A stretch of DNA of 64,000 bases from Closterium sp. NIES-65. Its lineage: Eukaryota; Streptophyta; Zygnematophyceae; Desmidiales; Closteriaceae. Below are positions 38,901 through 50,523 of this stretch, piece by piece. The stretch lies in the NCBI GenBank assembly GCA_948144175.1, contig CANXME010002067.1, forward strand, positions 2,976,001 to 3,040,000, in the 5' to 3' direction. The notes under the pieces are model-generated. The model made no database searches. It was not told the origin of the DNA and worked only from the letters and a program-made list of their open reading frames with translations. Both the position numbers and the translations under genes were made by a program. Numbering within the stretch: the first letter of the stretch is position 1; every line of letters starts with the position of its first letter.

Positions 38901-40061
38901 AGGCTCTGATTGACCTAGGCTCTGGTTGAACTAGTCTTTGATTGACCTAGGCTCTGATTGACCTAGGCTCTGGTTGACCTAGGCTCTGGTTGACCTAGGT
39001 TGACCTAGGCTCTGGTTGACCTAGGCTCTGGTTGACCTAGTCTCTGATTGACCTAGGCTCTGATTGACCTAGGCTCTGGTTGACCTAGTCTCTGATTGAC
39101 CTAGGCTCTGATTGACCTAGGCTCTGATTGACCTAGGCTCTGATTGACCTAGGCTCTGATTGACCTAGGCTCTGGGTGACCTAGTCTCTGATTGACCTAG
39201 GCTCTGGTTGACCTATGCTCCGGTTGACCTAGGCTCTGATTGACCTAGGCTCTGATTGACCTAGGCTCTGGTTGACCTAGTCTCTGATTGACCTAGGCTC
39301 TGATTGACCTAGGCTCTGGTTGACCTAGTCTCTGATTGACCTAGGCTCTGATTGACCTAGGCTCTGGTTGACCTAGTCTTTGATTGACCTAGGCTCTGAT
39401 TGACCTAGGCTCTGGTTGACCTAGGCTCTGGTTGACCTAGGCTCTGGTTGACCTAGGCTCTGGTTGACCTAGGCTCTGGTTGACCTAGTCTCTGATTGAC
39501 CTAGGCTCTGATTGACCTAGGCTCTGATTGACCTAGGCTCTGATTGACCTAGGCTCTGATTGACCTAGGCTCTGGGTGACCTAGTCTCTGATTGACCTAG
39601 GCTCTGGTTGACTTATGCTCTGGTTGACCTAGGCTCTGATTGACCTAGGCTCTGATTGACCTAGGCTCTGGTTGACCTAGTCTCTGATCGACCTAGGCTC
39701 TGATTGACCTAGGCTCTGGTTGACCTAGTCTCTGATTGACCTAGGCTCTGATTGACCTAGGCTCTGGTTGACCTAGTCCCTGATTGACCTAGGCTCTGAT
39801 TGACCTAGGCTCTGGTTGACCTAGGCTCTGGTTGACCTAGGCTCTGGTTGACCTAGGGTCTGGTTGACCTAGGCTCTGGTTGACCTAGTCTCTGATTGAC
39901 CTAGGCTCTGATTGACCTAGGCTCTGGTCGACCTAGTCTCTGATTGACCTAGGCTCTGATTGACCTAGGCTTTGGTTGACCTAGTCTTTGATTGACCTAG
40001 GCTCTGATTGACCTAGGCTCTGGTTGACCTAGGCTTTGGTTGACCTAGTCTTTGACTGACT
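32917..40061. repeat. Satellite block 2: same 16-bp tandem array
   Basis: About 446 copies of the block 1 unit in the same orientation, with the same variant classes. It begins abruptly at GTGACCTAGTCTCTG and ends at GACCTAGTCTTTGACTGAC, the same junction that ends block 1 at 19,361. It has its own private variants, for example TAGACTCTG after TATGCTCTGG, and CTAGTTGACC. Confidence 0.98.
36541..38204. repeat. 832-bp higher-order repeat, two tandem copies
   Basis: Marker variants recur at exactly 832 bp (52 units): GATTAACCTAGG at 36,926 and 37,758, and CCTTGTCTCTAATTG at 37,156 and 37,988. A partial third copy follows until markers stop matching near 38.3 kb. A separate 512-bp (32-unit) repeat links GGCTTTGATTG at 34,553 and 35,065. 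Confidence 0.85.
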
Positions 40062-42764
40062 AAATCTTGGGCTTAGGCTCACGTCTTTTGTCCAGCCTCT
40101 TCCCGTGCTGTGTTTCCTCGCTGTGGTTCAGAAACTCACGCTGCCACTCCCCCAGGCTCTGGCCGGCGTATCCTGTGACCCACCTCAGCTTGTAGCCGGT
40201 GAGTGACCCAGCATGTGACTGATCTTGCCGCGACTGACCAAACTTGTCTGGCCTATCCTTTGACTGATCTCGTCTGTGACTGACCTAGACACGTGTGCAG
40301 GTCGAGTCGACTTGAGTCGAGTCAAGGTTGACCCTACCTAGTAATGTGGCTTCTCAGTGGCATGGTGCGCGATGTGACTGACCTGCCTGTAAGTGTCCTA
40401 GCCTGTGTTACCCTGTGTCTGACCGATCTTGTGAGTGCTTTTTGACATAAATTCTGATAGACCGAGCCGACGATTGACCTAGCTTGTGGATGTCGTAGCC
40501 CCCCCCCACCCCACGGACCTATTCTGTGAGCGACCTAGCTGGTGGTTTATGCAGCCTGTGACCAACCTAACCTTTGACTAGCTTTGGCTCAACTAGCTTG
40601 TGGAGGAGCTGGCCTCTAACTGACCTATCTTATCAGGTAATTAACCTCTAATTGACTAGCCTTCGACCGACCTAGCCTGTGATGGGCCTCGTTTGTGAGT
40701 GATATGTCATGTGAGAAAAATCATACAACCTATATTAGTAAACAAAATAAAAAGATGCAGATTTGTTGCGCCGGTTACAGTTTGGCATTTGGGATTGATG
40801 AGGACGAAATTATTGGCGCAATGGGAATATAGGTAGGCTGAGCTGAGTGTGTGTGAAACTCTTTCAGTGCAGGAAAAACGAGTGGAGCAGATTTGCATGA
40901 ATACGACATGCTGGGGTAGGTGAATGTGGTGTGGTGGTGTTGAGGATGGTTGATGAGTTTTTGGTGGCAATCCGGTCGTAATATTTCTTGTGTATGACAT
41001 TTCCTCAAGAATTGCTTTCCTAGATTTTTGGGAGCAACAACTAAAGGCTGATTCAGACAGTATGCTCAGCCCCATACGCGTAGCTTCCTCCTTCTGTCTG
41101 AGCTAGCTAGCCTCCTATGGCTAGTAGGGAGCGACATTAGCATGCGACTAAGGTAGCCAATGACTGACAGGCCTGCTCGTGACCTGGTTTGTGCTCGCTT
41201 GCGATTTCCCTAGCTTGTGATTGAACTGTCATGTTTGTGTTCTTATGTACCACCAAAAAATGATCCTCATTCTCACACTAAGTAAATCCAATAATCATGC
41301 TCTATGATTAACATGTGGCCTTGTGGTGGACGCGCCCTCTGCTATCCTATAGTAGACGGTAAATCTTCTCTGAGGTCAAGCTAATCTTTTTGTGAAACTA
41401 TTCTGTGGGTAACCTCTCCTGTGATAAACGTACCCTATGAGTAACCTCTGGATAATATAACCGATGTTGCGTAAATCTAATGCCAATTATTGACCTCGCA
41501 AGTGAGTAACCTAGCGTCGTACTGACTCGACTGGGGACTGATCTAGCCTGTACTGCCCTCTCCTGTGAGTGGCCTAGCTTGTTATCAACCTATATTCTGA
41601 GTCGCATAGGTTGCGTCTGACCTAACCTGCATTTGACCTAGTTTGTGGCCCGTGAGCCATCCCAACTCCACCTCCTCCTGCTGTTGGGTGATTTTGCGTG
41701 TCTCACGCTCCTTACCAACCTCAGCCAACGTAGGAGCTATGAGAGAAGGAGGTTTTGAATGTATCCGATGTGGCTTGGAAAGAGTGTGGTCAGCCCGATC
41801 GTTTCAAGCCAATCAGCTCCTTGAGAGCTGAGCTGAATTACAAGCCATGTCGCAAGTCGACGTCAGTAATCTTTTGTTTCGGCTCAAAGAGCACCTCAAA
41901 CGGCCAAGCCTACGCTCAGCCCTTTGCTTACTCATACTATGGCATTCACTCCCTGTTATGTTCTCCCTTGCCCTGTACTCTCAGCTCAGATCCCCTCGTT
42001 GTGTGCTCGCCCCAGCTTCCCTCAGAGCTAGAACTCTCTCTCGCCTACATTGTACGTAGGTCACTCTTTCTGCTCTGCTCGTTCAGCTCATATTTATGTG
42101 ACTGACACTACTGCACCTGTGTACCTGTGCACCAGCCCTCTGGGCACCAGCCAGTGAGCCCTCTGTATGCCTCTCCAATGTAAACCGCCCTATGCAGTCC
42201 CTGCAGCTCCCCACCCTTCTCCCACTGCACGTTTCCCACTTGGTGCAATGTTTGCAGTGTCCCTTTTTATTAGTCCCTGCTGGCCTTTCTTGCCTGTCCT
42301 GACATCTTGTCTTCACTTTCACCTTTTGGCCTCTGCTGGTTTGTTCCACTGGCGTCTGAATTCATGCCAAATGCATGAGTGAGTGTGGACAGTCTTCTCC
42401 TCACTGCTTGATCCAGACATGTGCTTTCTACCTTCTGCTTGCTTCATCTCACTCAATTCTTCTCACATCTTCTCATCAAGTCCCCCTCTCTTTCTGCTCC
42501 TTACCTCCTCTCTTCCGCGCATCACTGCCTCATCCATCACGCCCATGTGATTGGTCGTGCTTGTGTCACACAAGCTGTGTGTGCACTCACTATGCGCTTT
42601 TACCCTCTTTTCTTCGTGCATTTCTGTTTTCTTGCAAGACGCTCAATACTGCCCTACTCAGGTTGCGCGTGACTGCTTTCACAAGTCTGCAGTGAAAAAG
42701 GCAGTGGGGCGCAAAAATCAGCCAGCCATTGAACGAGGCTGTTTGAGGGGAGTGAGTGGACGAT

Positions 42765-43870
42765 ATGGCTGCTGAGAGAGTGCTGAGTGGACTGCATGAG
42801 TTGATCAAAGAGGCGGTGCAGGCAGCAGTGAGAGAGGAGCTGGCTGCACACAAGGAGGAGGTGGATGAGTTGCGGCACATGTTGACAGCAGTGAAAAAGG
42901 AGTTGGCGGAACAAAAGGGCACTATGGCAGAGCAATGGGCTGATAGTACCAGGGAATCAGATGCAGGAGGCCTAAAGGGGAAGAGTAAAAAGAGAAGGCA
43001 CGAAATGGTAGCAGAGTTTCCATGGGAAGAGGAGAGGAAGAAAGAGGTGCAGGAGTTAAACATGCCACGAGCCATGGAGGAATTGGCAGCCGGCAAGGAA
43101 TCTCAGAAGGTACAAGACGTGAAGGTGAATGTTAAACGGAGGATCAAGCGGAGTGTGGGCGATAAAAAGACTGCATGGCAGGTGAGTGCTGAATGGCCTG
43201 TACCACAGATCATACATTGCTTGCCAGCCCTTCCGTATCACCATGGTCACCCATTCCCTTGCTATGTTTTCTCTTCGCTCCTTTCTTCCAGGCAATCAGG
43301 GCAGCATTAAAGAAGTCCGATCTGAGCCTGGCGGGTCTCCGCTGCCTCTCAGATGCCATGCTCGTCCATGTGTCCACAATGACCCACCTGACAAGCATTG
43401 ACTTTGAAAACAGCTCAGGCTTCAGTGCAGAGGGCATCACGCAACTCTACAGGCTGCCTCACTTAGAGAAGCTAAACTTCGATTACACTGATTTCTCGGA
43501 CAGTGCCTTGGAAGGCATTGGGTCCTTGACCAGTCTCACAGACCTCTCTCTCCATCAGGCCAACGTGACCGATGCCGGACTGTCGCATTTGGCGGCCCTG
43601 TCCTCTCTCAAAGACCTGCGGCTTGGTTATTGCAGTGGTGTGACAGATGCCGGCATGGTGCATCTGGTGAGGCTGACCGGGCTTGAGAGGCTTGATCTGG
43701 ATGGCACGGCAGTCAAGGATGATGGGCTGCAGCAGCTGACTGCCCTGACCAAGCTGACATATCTCTATACGCCTTGGCAGCTGAATGCGCCCCACCTACA
43801 TGACAGTTTCGTATACACCAGGATGACAGATCTCTATAGCTTGAAGCTGCCGATGTATGCAGACTTATAG
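42765..43870 (+). CDS. Leucine-rich-repeat protein with coiled-coil N-terminus
   Basis: Two exons, 42,765-43,181 and 43,292-43,870, around a 110-bp intron (GTGAGT...TTCCAG, phase 0), give a 331-residue protein. The start used is the first ATG in frame (MAAERVLSG). Residues 1-60 are amphipathic and Glu/Lys-rich, likely a coiled coil (REELAAHKEEVDELRHML). Residues 75-135 are basic with KSKKRR and KRRIKR, possible nuclear signals. From about residue 145, five to six repeats of about 24 residues follow, of the cysteine-containing/RNI-like type: LTSLTDLSLHQANVTDAGL, LKDLRLGYCSGVTDAGM, LERLDLDGTAVKDDGL. No signal peptide, transmembrane segment, kinase or F-box is visible, so a protein-binding role is all that can be inferred. 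A further 5' exon cannot be excluded. Copy A (22,065-22,841) is its broken paralogue. Confidence 0.75.
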
Positions 43871-45440
43871 GCAGATACGGTAGGTTGGCAGGGAGTGATG
43901 TGGGAGGGAGATGAGGTGCGGGCAGAGTGGGCTGACTGGTATGAGGCAAGGGGACTGACGCATGAGGGAGGGGGGCACATGGATGGCCATGCCTGTCAGT
44001 GGCAAGGCTCTGCGTGTTCACAGTAGTGAGCAGCCTCTATTTGTTCTTTGCGGAAAAATGTGTAATGGAAGCAGGGGGTGTGGAAGGAAAATAGTGCACA
44101 ACCTATGCATACCCAGCATGTAAGAAATGCAAATTGCTTATTGGTGAACTTGTGCCTGCTGGGATTGTTACACGAGCAGTGTCAGATTGGTTGGTTCGCT
44201 TGGCTTGAGGTGCAGCCTGCAATGTGAGTCACTATTAAGTTGTTGTCAATCCAATCATATTGTAAGTCAGATGAATCACCTCACCACCTCACACACACAT
44301 CTCAAAACAACAAAATCAGTCATTTTTCGAAGAATTAGTACCCGTATCAAAGACCTAGAGGAGACATTGTGCTCCTTGGTGTTAGTGGCAAGCATGATGC
44401 TGTGACAATGAGAAGGGGTGAACAGAAAGAAGAGAGACAATGCCTCAGTTCTCCCTCACTCCCATCCTCGCCTATGCTGCACACAATGAGGGAGGGGCAT
44501 AGGCCACATTTTGCGACCGATGTACCGTCATAGAACTGATGGGGAAGTAAGCGGGGAAAGGGGCAGCAGGATATGCAGAGTGGCAATGGCTGTGAATAAA
44601 TATTGCGGGTGATGCAGCAGGAGGGGGACAAGGCAAGCAACAGGAAGGAGGTAAAAGGGACGCATGGATATTCTCTTGGGGGTGGCAAGTAGGTGGCAAT
44701 GGCTAGGAAATCATCTAGGTAGGGGATTACACTGGGACAGAGCGAAGGTTGGCAAGGCTGGAAAATGCTTCTTGGAAGTAACATGGTAGAATGCGCAGGA
44801 TAAATTGAGGCATGCGATGAGGATTGCGTATGTAGCTCTCACGTGGTATCTTCTTTTCTGGCTAAAACACACACACATAGCTTTACGTGGCTCACAAAAA
44901 CACATTGCTAACACACCGTGAACGCCTTTGGACTTGCAGTGTTGATTCTGGCCATTCCAGCCACATTGGTTCAGCCCGATCCCCAACCACCAACTCCCCC
45001 AGCTTGCAATCTCCACCAGCCCCACCTCCCTGCGTGCCATGCCATCATGGGAAGGCGACTGCTAGACGCAGCTGCACTGAGATACGGAAAGGGGAAGATA
45101 AGGTGGGGCATGGCCGTGCAAGAAATTGATTTCTTAGGAGGAAAGAGGGGAGGGGAGGGGGAAGGAGTGGGGGAGAGAATTGGTTGACAGCAGGCGGTCA
45201 TGGTGAATGTGATGTGGGGGAGAGGAAGAGGTGGTGCCTGAGGGTGCAATGGCAACGGTGGAGCCACTTGGCTGGGATGGTGGGGAGCAGATGGGAAGGT
45301 GATGGAGGGCAGAGGATGAAGACCTGAGGTAAGGAGGGACAGCTGGTTCATGCAGCGGGTGAAGGGGGATAATGGGGAAGAGGATAATGACCATCCAGGA
45401 GGGTGGCCGGCTCCTTGTCCAATTCACCGTCTCTCTCCCC
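43871..45440. other. Copy B 3' segment, no supported gene
   Basis: Mostly purine-rich plus-strand sequence alignable with copy A on both sides of the copia insertion. Nothing beyond the MGRRLLDAAALRYGKGK open stretch noted for copy A. Confidence 0.6.
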
Positions 45441-47453
45441 ACATTTGCCATGCTGGTAGCACTGCTGCAGCTGCATGTGCTTCGAAAGAGTGTACAAGCT
45501 CTCATGCTCCCATGCTCCCACGCTCCCATGCTCTCGTGTTCCCATCTCCTTGCCTCGCCTTAGCTGCTCTTCCTGCCTCAGCGCAACACAACACACTGTC
45601 AGCGCCAATAAACAGGAGCTGTTAAAAGAGAGGGAGGTTAGGAGGAAGGGGGGGCGGGGGGTGGGGATGGAAGGAAGGACGCTTGCAAAAGGGGGGGTGG
45701 GTGGAAGGGGTACGAGAGCTTTGCAGCAAGGGGCACGGGCATGAGCACCCGAGCAGACTGTTTGCATTAAGGGACAATAGTCGAGTGTGGGAGAGGGAGA
45801 AGAACGGGGAGGAACAAGGGGGGGTGGAAGGAGATGGGGGAGGTTAAGAGGCAAGAATGCAAGGGCAGGCACATTAGGTGACGAGAGATATGGAAATGGA
45901 GGGGAAGAACGGGAGGGAGGAGGGGAGAAGGGAGGAGATATGAAACAATCATTCGCTACTCGATACATGTGATATGTCATACATACAGCACATAGTGAAC
46001 AACCACAGTAAATACCTGGCACTACAACGAACGTACCTGCACAGCAGATTTGAGGACGCCCGCAAGCAACAGCCTAGCCTATTGCCACTGTGAACGTGGA
46101 TGTATACGGCAAAGCTCCCCGCCTCGCTTCCTATATGCATCTCCTCTCCCAAGCCACCAGCAGCTCGCCCCTCTCCTCTCTGTCAGGAAAAGGTTTACGG
46201 AAGGGGTGTCTGCGAGAGGGTCCGTGCGCTGGCCACCGAATTCCACTGCCTCCTCGGGAGCTGCGTCCTCCTGACAGGGGGCGGGCGAAGGGGGAGAGAA
46301 AAGTGGGGACACAGGGGGTTGGGGTGGGTAGGGAGGGGTCAGGGAGTGGCTTAAGCGAGGGTGCACTGGCAACCAGATCCCACTGCCTTCTCGGAAGGGT
46401 AGATGGTCGGGGGAGAGGGGTGGTAGGGAACAAAAGGGAACAGGATTTGGCAATTGCCTCTTACGGCGGAGTCCACATCGCTTTGAGCCCCCAACTCCTC
46501 TAATTTCCTGCCTATCCCTTCGTCCCCTGCATTCACTCACCCGTAGACGCAGCCATTCGCAAATGTTCTGCGCTGGCACTTTATCCCCCCCGACTTCCCT
46601 AATCCCCTCTTCCCCTCCTCCCCGCCCCCCATCGCTGTCGCGTATCATCCCCACGATCATCTCTTATCCCATGGCTCACCCGTGGTCACGGCCACTCGCG
46701 CATGTCCTGCGGCAGCTTGCGCAGCCCCATGTGGTCTGCCACCGCTGGCATGCGGTCCTCACACACCTGGGGGGTAGGGGAGGGGAGGGGTGGAAAGGGC
46801 ACACACAGAGGAGAGGGAAAAGAGGGGATGTCTCGAGATGTCTAAAGAAACAAGCACCATGCGGTCCGCTGGCACAAAGTGGTCACACATCTGGTGGGGG
46901 GAGGAGAGGGACACAGAGGGGGGCATGGAGTGCAGAGAAAGGCCGAGGGTGTTTCAAGACGTTGCAGTACTAGCTTCTACAGAACCATGCGGTGTGCTGG
47001 CCTGCGGTGTGCTATGTGTTGTGTTAACATCCTCACACACCTGCAGGTGCAGCACACCAAGGGGATGGGAGGCACAGAGTAGAATGGGGGGGCGGGGACG
47101 GTACAGAGGGGAAAGTGTGGGGATTATTCAGAGGGAAAAGGGCGGGGATGGTACAGATGGGAAGGCGGAATGGCGCAGAGGGAAAGAGGCAGGGAGGCTA
47201 AGGGTGGGTGGTGTCGCACAGTGTTTGCATGCCTGAGCAATCAATGTCACACGAGTGCAGTGAGTGGAGAAGTAAGAGGGGTCAAAGCTTAGCAATAAAC
47301 GACCGTTAGCAATCACCTTCGCCTCGCTGCACAACCCCCACACTTTTATTACAACCAATCCCCCCATTCCCTCCCACCTCTTCCTCTCCCCTCGCCTCAC
47401 CTTTCCCCGCCCCCCACCTCAACTCCCTCTGCGCGCCTCTTTCCTCTCCCCCC
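45441..47453. other. Low-gene-density region with exon-like fragments
   Basis: Contains short repeated CTCCCATG units (45,500-45,545) and purine-rich tracts. Minus-strand exon-like islands lie at about 46,540-46,580 (KVPAQNICEW), 46,677-46,771 (RMPAVADHMGLRKLPQDM) and 46,850-46,900 (FVPADRMVL). Similar DNA at 46,360-46,400 and 46,225-46,262 (CTGG..ACC..ATTCCACTGCC type) looks duplicated. No continuous gene model could be built. Confidence 0.35.
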
Positions 47454-47504
47454 AGCGCACTTCAAGGAAGGTGACCGCGATCTCGTCGTGAGAGCACCGC
47501 TTTG
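47454..47504. repeat. Imperfect direct repeat left of minisatellite
   Basis: TTCAAGGAAGGTGACCGCGA and the following bases resemble 49,278-49,326 on the other side of the minisatellite, about 70% by eye. It is preceded by a CCCCCCAG splice-acceptor-like tract. Confidence 0.5.
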
Positions 47505-47507
47505 GTT

Positions 47508-49225
47508 CTACACCCCCCCCCCCCCCTCTCCCAACCCTCTCCCTGACCTCTACACCCCCCCCCCCTCTCCCAACCCTCTCCCTGACCTCTACACCCCCCC
47601 CCTTTCCCAACCCTCTCCCTGACCTCTCCTCTACACCCGCCCCCCTCTCCCAACCCTCTCCCTGACCTCTACACCCCCCCCCTCTCCCAACCCTCTGCCT
47701 GACCTCTACACCCCCCCCCTCTCCCAACCCTCTCCCTGACCTCTACACCCCCCCCCCCTCCCAACCCTCTCCCCCCCCCCTCTCCCAACCCTCTCCCTGA
47801 CCTCTACACCCCCCCCCCTCTCCCAACCCTCTCCCTGACCTCTACACCCCCCCCCCCCCCTCTCCCAACCCTCTGCCTGACCTCTACAACCCCCCCCCCC
47901 CCTCTCCCAACCCTCTCCCTGACCTCTACACCCCCCCCCCCCCTCTCCCAACCCTCTCCCTGACCTCTACACCCCCCCCCCTCTCCCAACCCTCTCCCTG
48001 ACCTCTACACCCCCCCCCTCCTCCCCTCCCAACCCTATCCCTGACCTCTACACCCCCCCCTCCTCCCCTCCCAACCCTCTCCCTGACCTCTACACCCCCC
48101 CCCTCCTCCCCTCCCAACCCTCTCCCTGACCTCTACACCCCCCCCCCTCTCCCAACCCTCTCCCTGACCTCTACACCCCCCCCCCTCTCCCAACCCTCTC
48201 CCTGACCTCTACACCCCCCCCCCCTCTCCCAACCCTCTCCCTGACCTCTACACCCCCCCCTCCTCCCCTCCCAACCCTCTCCCTGACCTCTACACCCCCC
48301 TCTCCTCCCCTCCCAACCCTCTCCCTGACCTCTACACCCCCCCCTCCTCCTCCCCTCCCAACCCTCTCCCTGACCTCTACACCCCCCCCCTCTCCCAACC
48401 CTCTCCCTGACCTCTACACCCCCCCCCCTCTCCCAACCCTCTCCCTGACCTCTACACCCCCTCCTCCTCCCCTCCCAACCCTCTCCCTGACCTCTACAAC
48501 CCCTCCTCCTCCCCTCCCAACCCTCTCCCTGACCTCTACAACCCCCCCCCCCCCCCTCTCCCAACCCTCTCCCTGACCTCTACAACCCCCCCCCCCTCTC
48601 CCAACCCTCTCCCTGACCTCTACACCCCCCCCTCCTCCCCTCCCAACCCTCTCCCTGACCTCTACACCCCCCTCTCCTCCCCTCCCAACCCTCTCCCTGA
48701 CCTCTACACCCCCCCCTCCTCCTCCCCTCCCAACCCTCTCCCTGACCTCTACACCCCCCCCCTCTCCCAACCCTCTCCCTGACCTCTACACCCCCCCCCC
48801 CTCTCCCAACCCTCTCCCTGACCTCTACACCCCCTCCTCCTCCCAACCCTCTCCCTGACCTCTACACCCCCCCCCCCCCCCCCTCTCCCAACCCTCTCCC
48901 TGACCTCTACACCCCCCCCCCCCTCTCCCAGCCCTCTCCCTGACCTCTACACCCCCCCCTCCTCCCCTCCCAACCCTCTCCCTGACCTCTACACCCCCCT
49001 CTCCTCCCCTCCCAACCCTCTCCCTGACCTCTACACCCCCCCCTCCTCCTCCCCTCCCAACCCTCTCCCTGACCTCTACACCCCCCCCCTCTCCCAACCC
49101 TCTCCCTGACCTCTACACCCCCCCCCCTCTCCCAACCCTCTCCCTGACCTCTACACCCCCCCCTCCTCCTCCCCTCCCAACCCTCTCCCTGACCTCTACA
49201 CCCCCCCCTCCCCCTCTCCCAACCC
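47508..49225. repeat. C-rich minisatellite, about 38-43-bp unit
   Basis: About 44 copies of CTCTCCCAACCCTCTCCCTG plus ACCTCTACA and a C-run of 5-15 bases; length variation is mainly in the C-run and in CTCC inserts. A larger period is visible: the CACCCCCCTCTCCTCC variant recurs near 48,290, 48,664 and 48,995. One strand is almost pure pyrimidine. Open frames across it (GRGGGCRGQGEGWE-type) are low-complexity by-products and not genes. Confidence 0.95.
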
Positions 49226-49277
49226 TCGCCCTGCCCCCACATATCCCCTCCCCTGCAGCGCACCTCTCTCCACCCCC

Positions 49278-49326
49278 TCCCGCGCCTCAAGGAAGGCGTC
49301 CAATGTCGTTGCGGGACCACCCGCTC
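49278..49326. repeat. Imperfect direct repeat right of minisatellite
   Basis: CTCAAGGAAGGCGTCCAATG and following bases match the segment at 47,454-47,504. On the minus strand, continuing to 49,375, it reads EAERRRQMGMEIESGWSRND, which looks exon-like but has no family I recognise. Confidence 0.45.
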
Positions 49327-49633
49327 TCAATCTCCATGCCCATCTGCCGCCGCCGCTCCGCCTCGCGCGGCCTCCTAGATCAACATGACATCAGCACCAG
49401 CCGGATCTGCACGCACCGTTACGCGCAACAGGCGCGCGGAAATTGGTGCGGGAAGGTTGGTGCGCGGCAGTAGGGAACGGGGGGGGAGGGGAGAGGGAGG
49501 GGGATTATCGGGGGGAAGGAGGAAAACCTGAGGGGGAAGGGGGAAAATCGAAATGAGGAAAGAAGGGAAATTGAGCGAAGCGCGCGAGCGACGAAAACGG
49601 GCAATGACGACTCGCGGGAGGCGCGGAGACCTT

Positions 49634-49702
49634 CTACGCGGCGCGGTTGAGCTGCGCGGCCATTTTGGCGGCTGCCTTGCGCTTAGCCGCATCCGACACC
49701 GT
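49634..49702 (-). pseudogene. Possible ABCF-like N-terminal remnant
   Basis: On the minus strand, VSDAAKRKAAAKMAAQLNRA can be read before a stop at 49,634-49,636. This resembles the conserved start of plant ABCF (GCN20-type) proteins, MVSDASKKKAAQKKAAA. The codon where Met is expected is ACG (49,700-49,702). No ABC cassette is found downstream, so it is at most a 5' exon remnant or a chance Lys/Ala-rich match. Confidence 0.2.
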
Positions 49703-50218
49703 TCCGGGGGGGAAAGAAGGCGGAAGGAAGGCGGAAGAAAAGCGGGAACAGACGCGGAAACAGACGCGGATACGTCGCTGCGCTGAGACACGTCTTTTTC
49801 TACGGCTTGCTTGCTACACGTGCACGGAACCTTGCGAGCTGTTGTTTGATGCTGGCAAACTGAGGCGTCGCTATTGGCAAATGCTTATGCATCATTTGAG
49901 CATTCCTTGAGAAATCCAAGGCTTAGCCTGTCATTCGCTCTGCTGGTGCTGATAAGAGAAGGTCGGTAATGATTTCTGGAACAACGTAATCGCTGCCCCA
50001 GTCAAGTGAAGTGCTTCAGTGTTTCAGCTAGAAGTTGCGGTGTGTGTCAAATATTCTGGAGGTGTACGCGTGAAATCGGCTTTTACCGCGTACAATTCCT
50101 GAAGCCCCTCAATTTTCCGACTCCACTGAGTTGCTTCCCGACGAATCCTGTTTGCTTGTCTGTCCGCCCTCTCTTTCCATTGCTCATCATGCCATGGCTC
50201 CACGCAAGCACGCACTCA

Positions 50219-50523
50219 GATGGCGTTCACAGCAAGTTCGCTCAAAGCGAACCGCGCTCAACAACAGTGCACAGATATTTGTGTAGCACGTGTTTGGGGT
50301 TACTTCACGAAAGCTTCTCATGAACGATCTTGAAGTCGACGGGGTTACATGGACCTCATTGGGTTTAAAGGTTCGCTCAAACTCGTCTAGGTGTGTATCC
50401 ACATTCGCATGACACGGGGAGTGGGTGTGGTCAGTGGCAAAACTGCCACGCTGGACCCAAATATCTGCACTTTTGGGCCTCTTGAGCCTACTTCGCTTGA
50501 GCGAACTTGCTGTGAACGCCACC
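50219..50523. mobile_element. MITE-like element with about 30-bp terminal inverted repeats
   Basis: TGGCGTTCACAGCAAGTTCG at 50,221 continues to 50,245 and is matched in perfect inverted form at 50,497-50,521; pairing extends a few more bases with one indel and one mismatch. The direct repeat TCA at 50,216-50,218 and 50,524-50,526 suits a 3-bp TNA-type duplication, as in PIF/Harbinger elements. At 305 bp with no coding capacity it is a non-autonomous element. Superfamily is tentative. Confidence 0.7.

Larger units (their letters stand above)
40062..45440. repeat. Segmental duplication copy B (empty copia site)
   Basis: Partner of copy A. It includes the decayed satellite flank (40,062-41,645), the intact LRR gene, and the unoccupied copia target at 44,109-44,113. 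It follows satellite block 2 exactly as copy A follows block 1. The 43,871-45,440 part contains no gene I can support. Confidence 0.92.

Noticed and set aside
30902-45150. Conserved MGRRLL(D/E)AAAL(K/R)YGKGK stretch in copies A and B as a small gene
   Set aside because: Several differences are non-synonymous and non-conservative, the frame does not continue with a clear domain, and no splice sites frame it.
47419-49320. Many Gly/Arg/Glu-rich minus-strand open frames
   Set aside because: By-products of the C-rich minisatellite; the frames shift with C-run length and have no family match.
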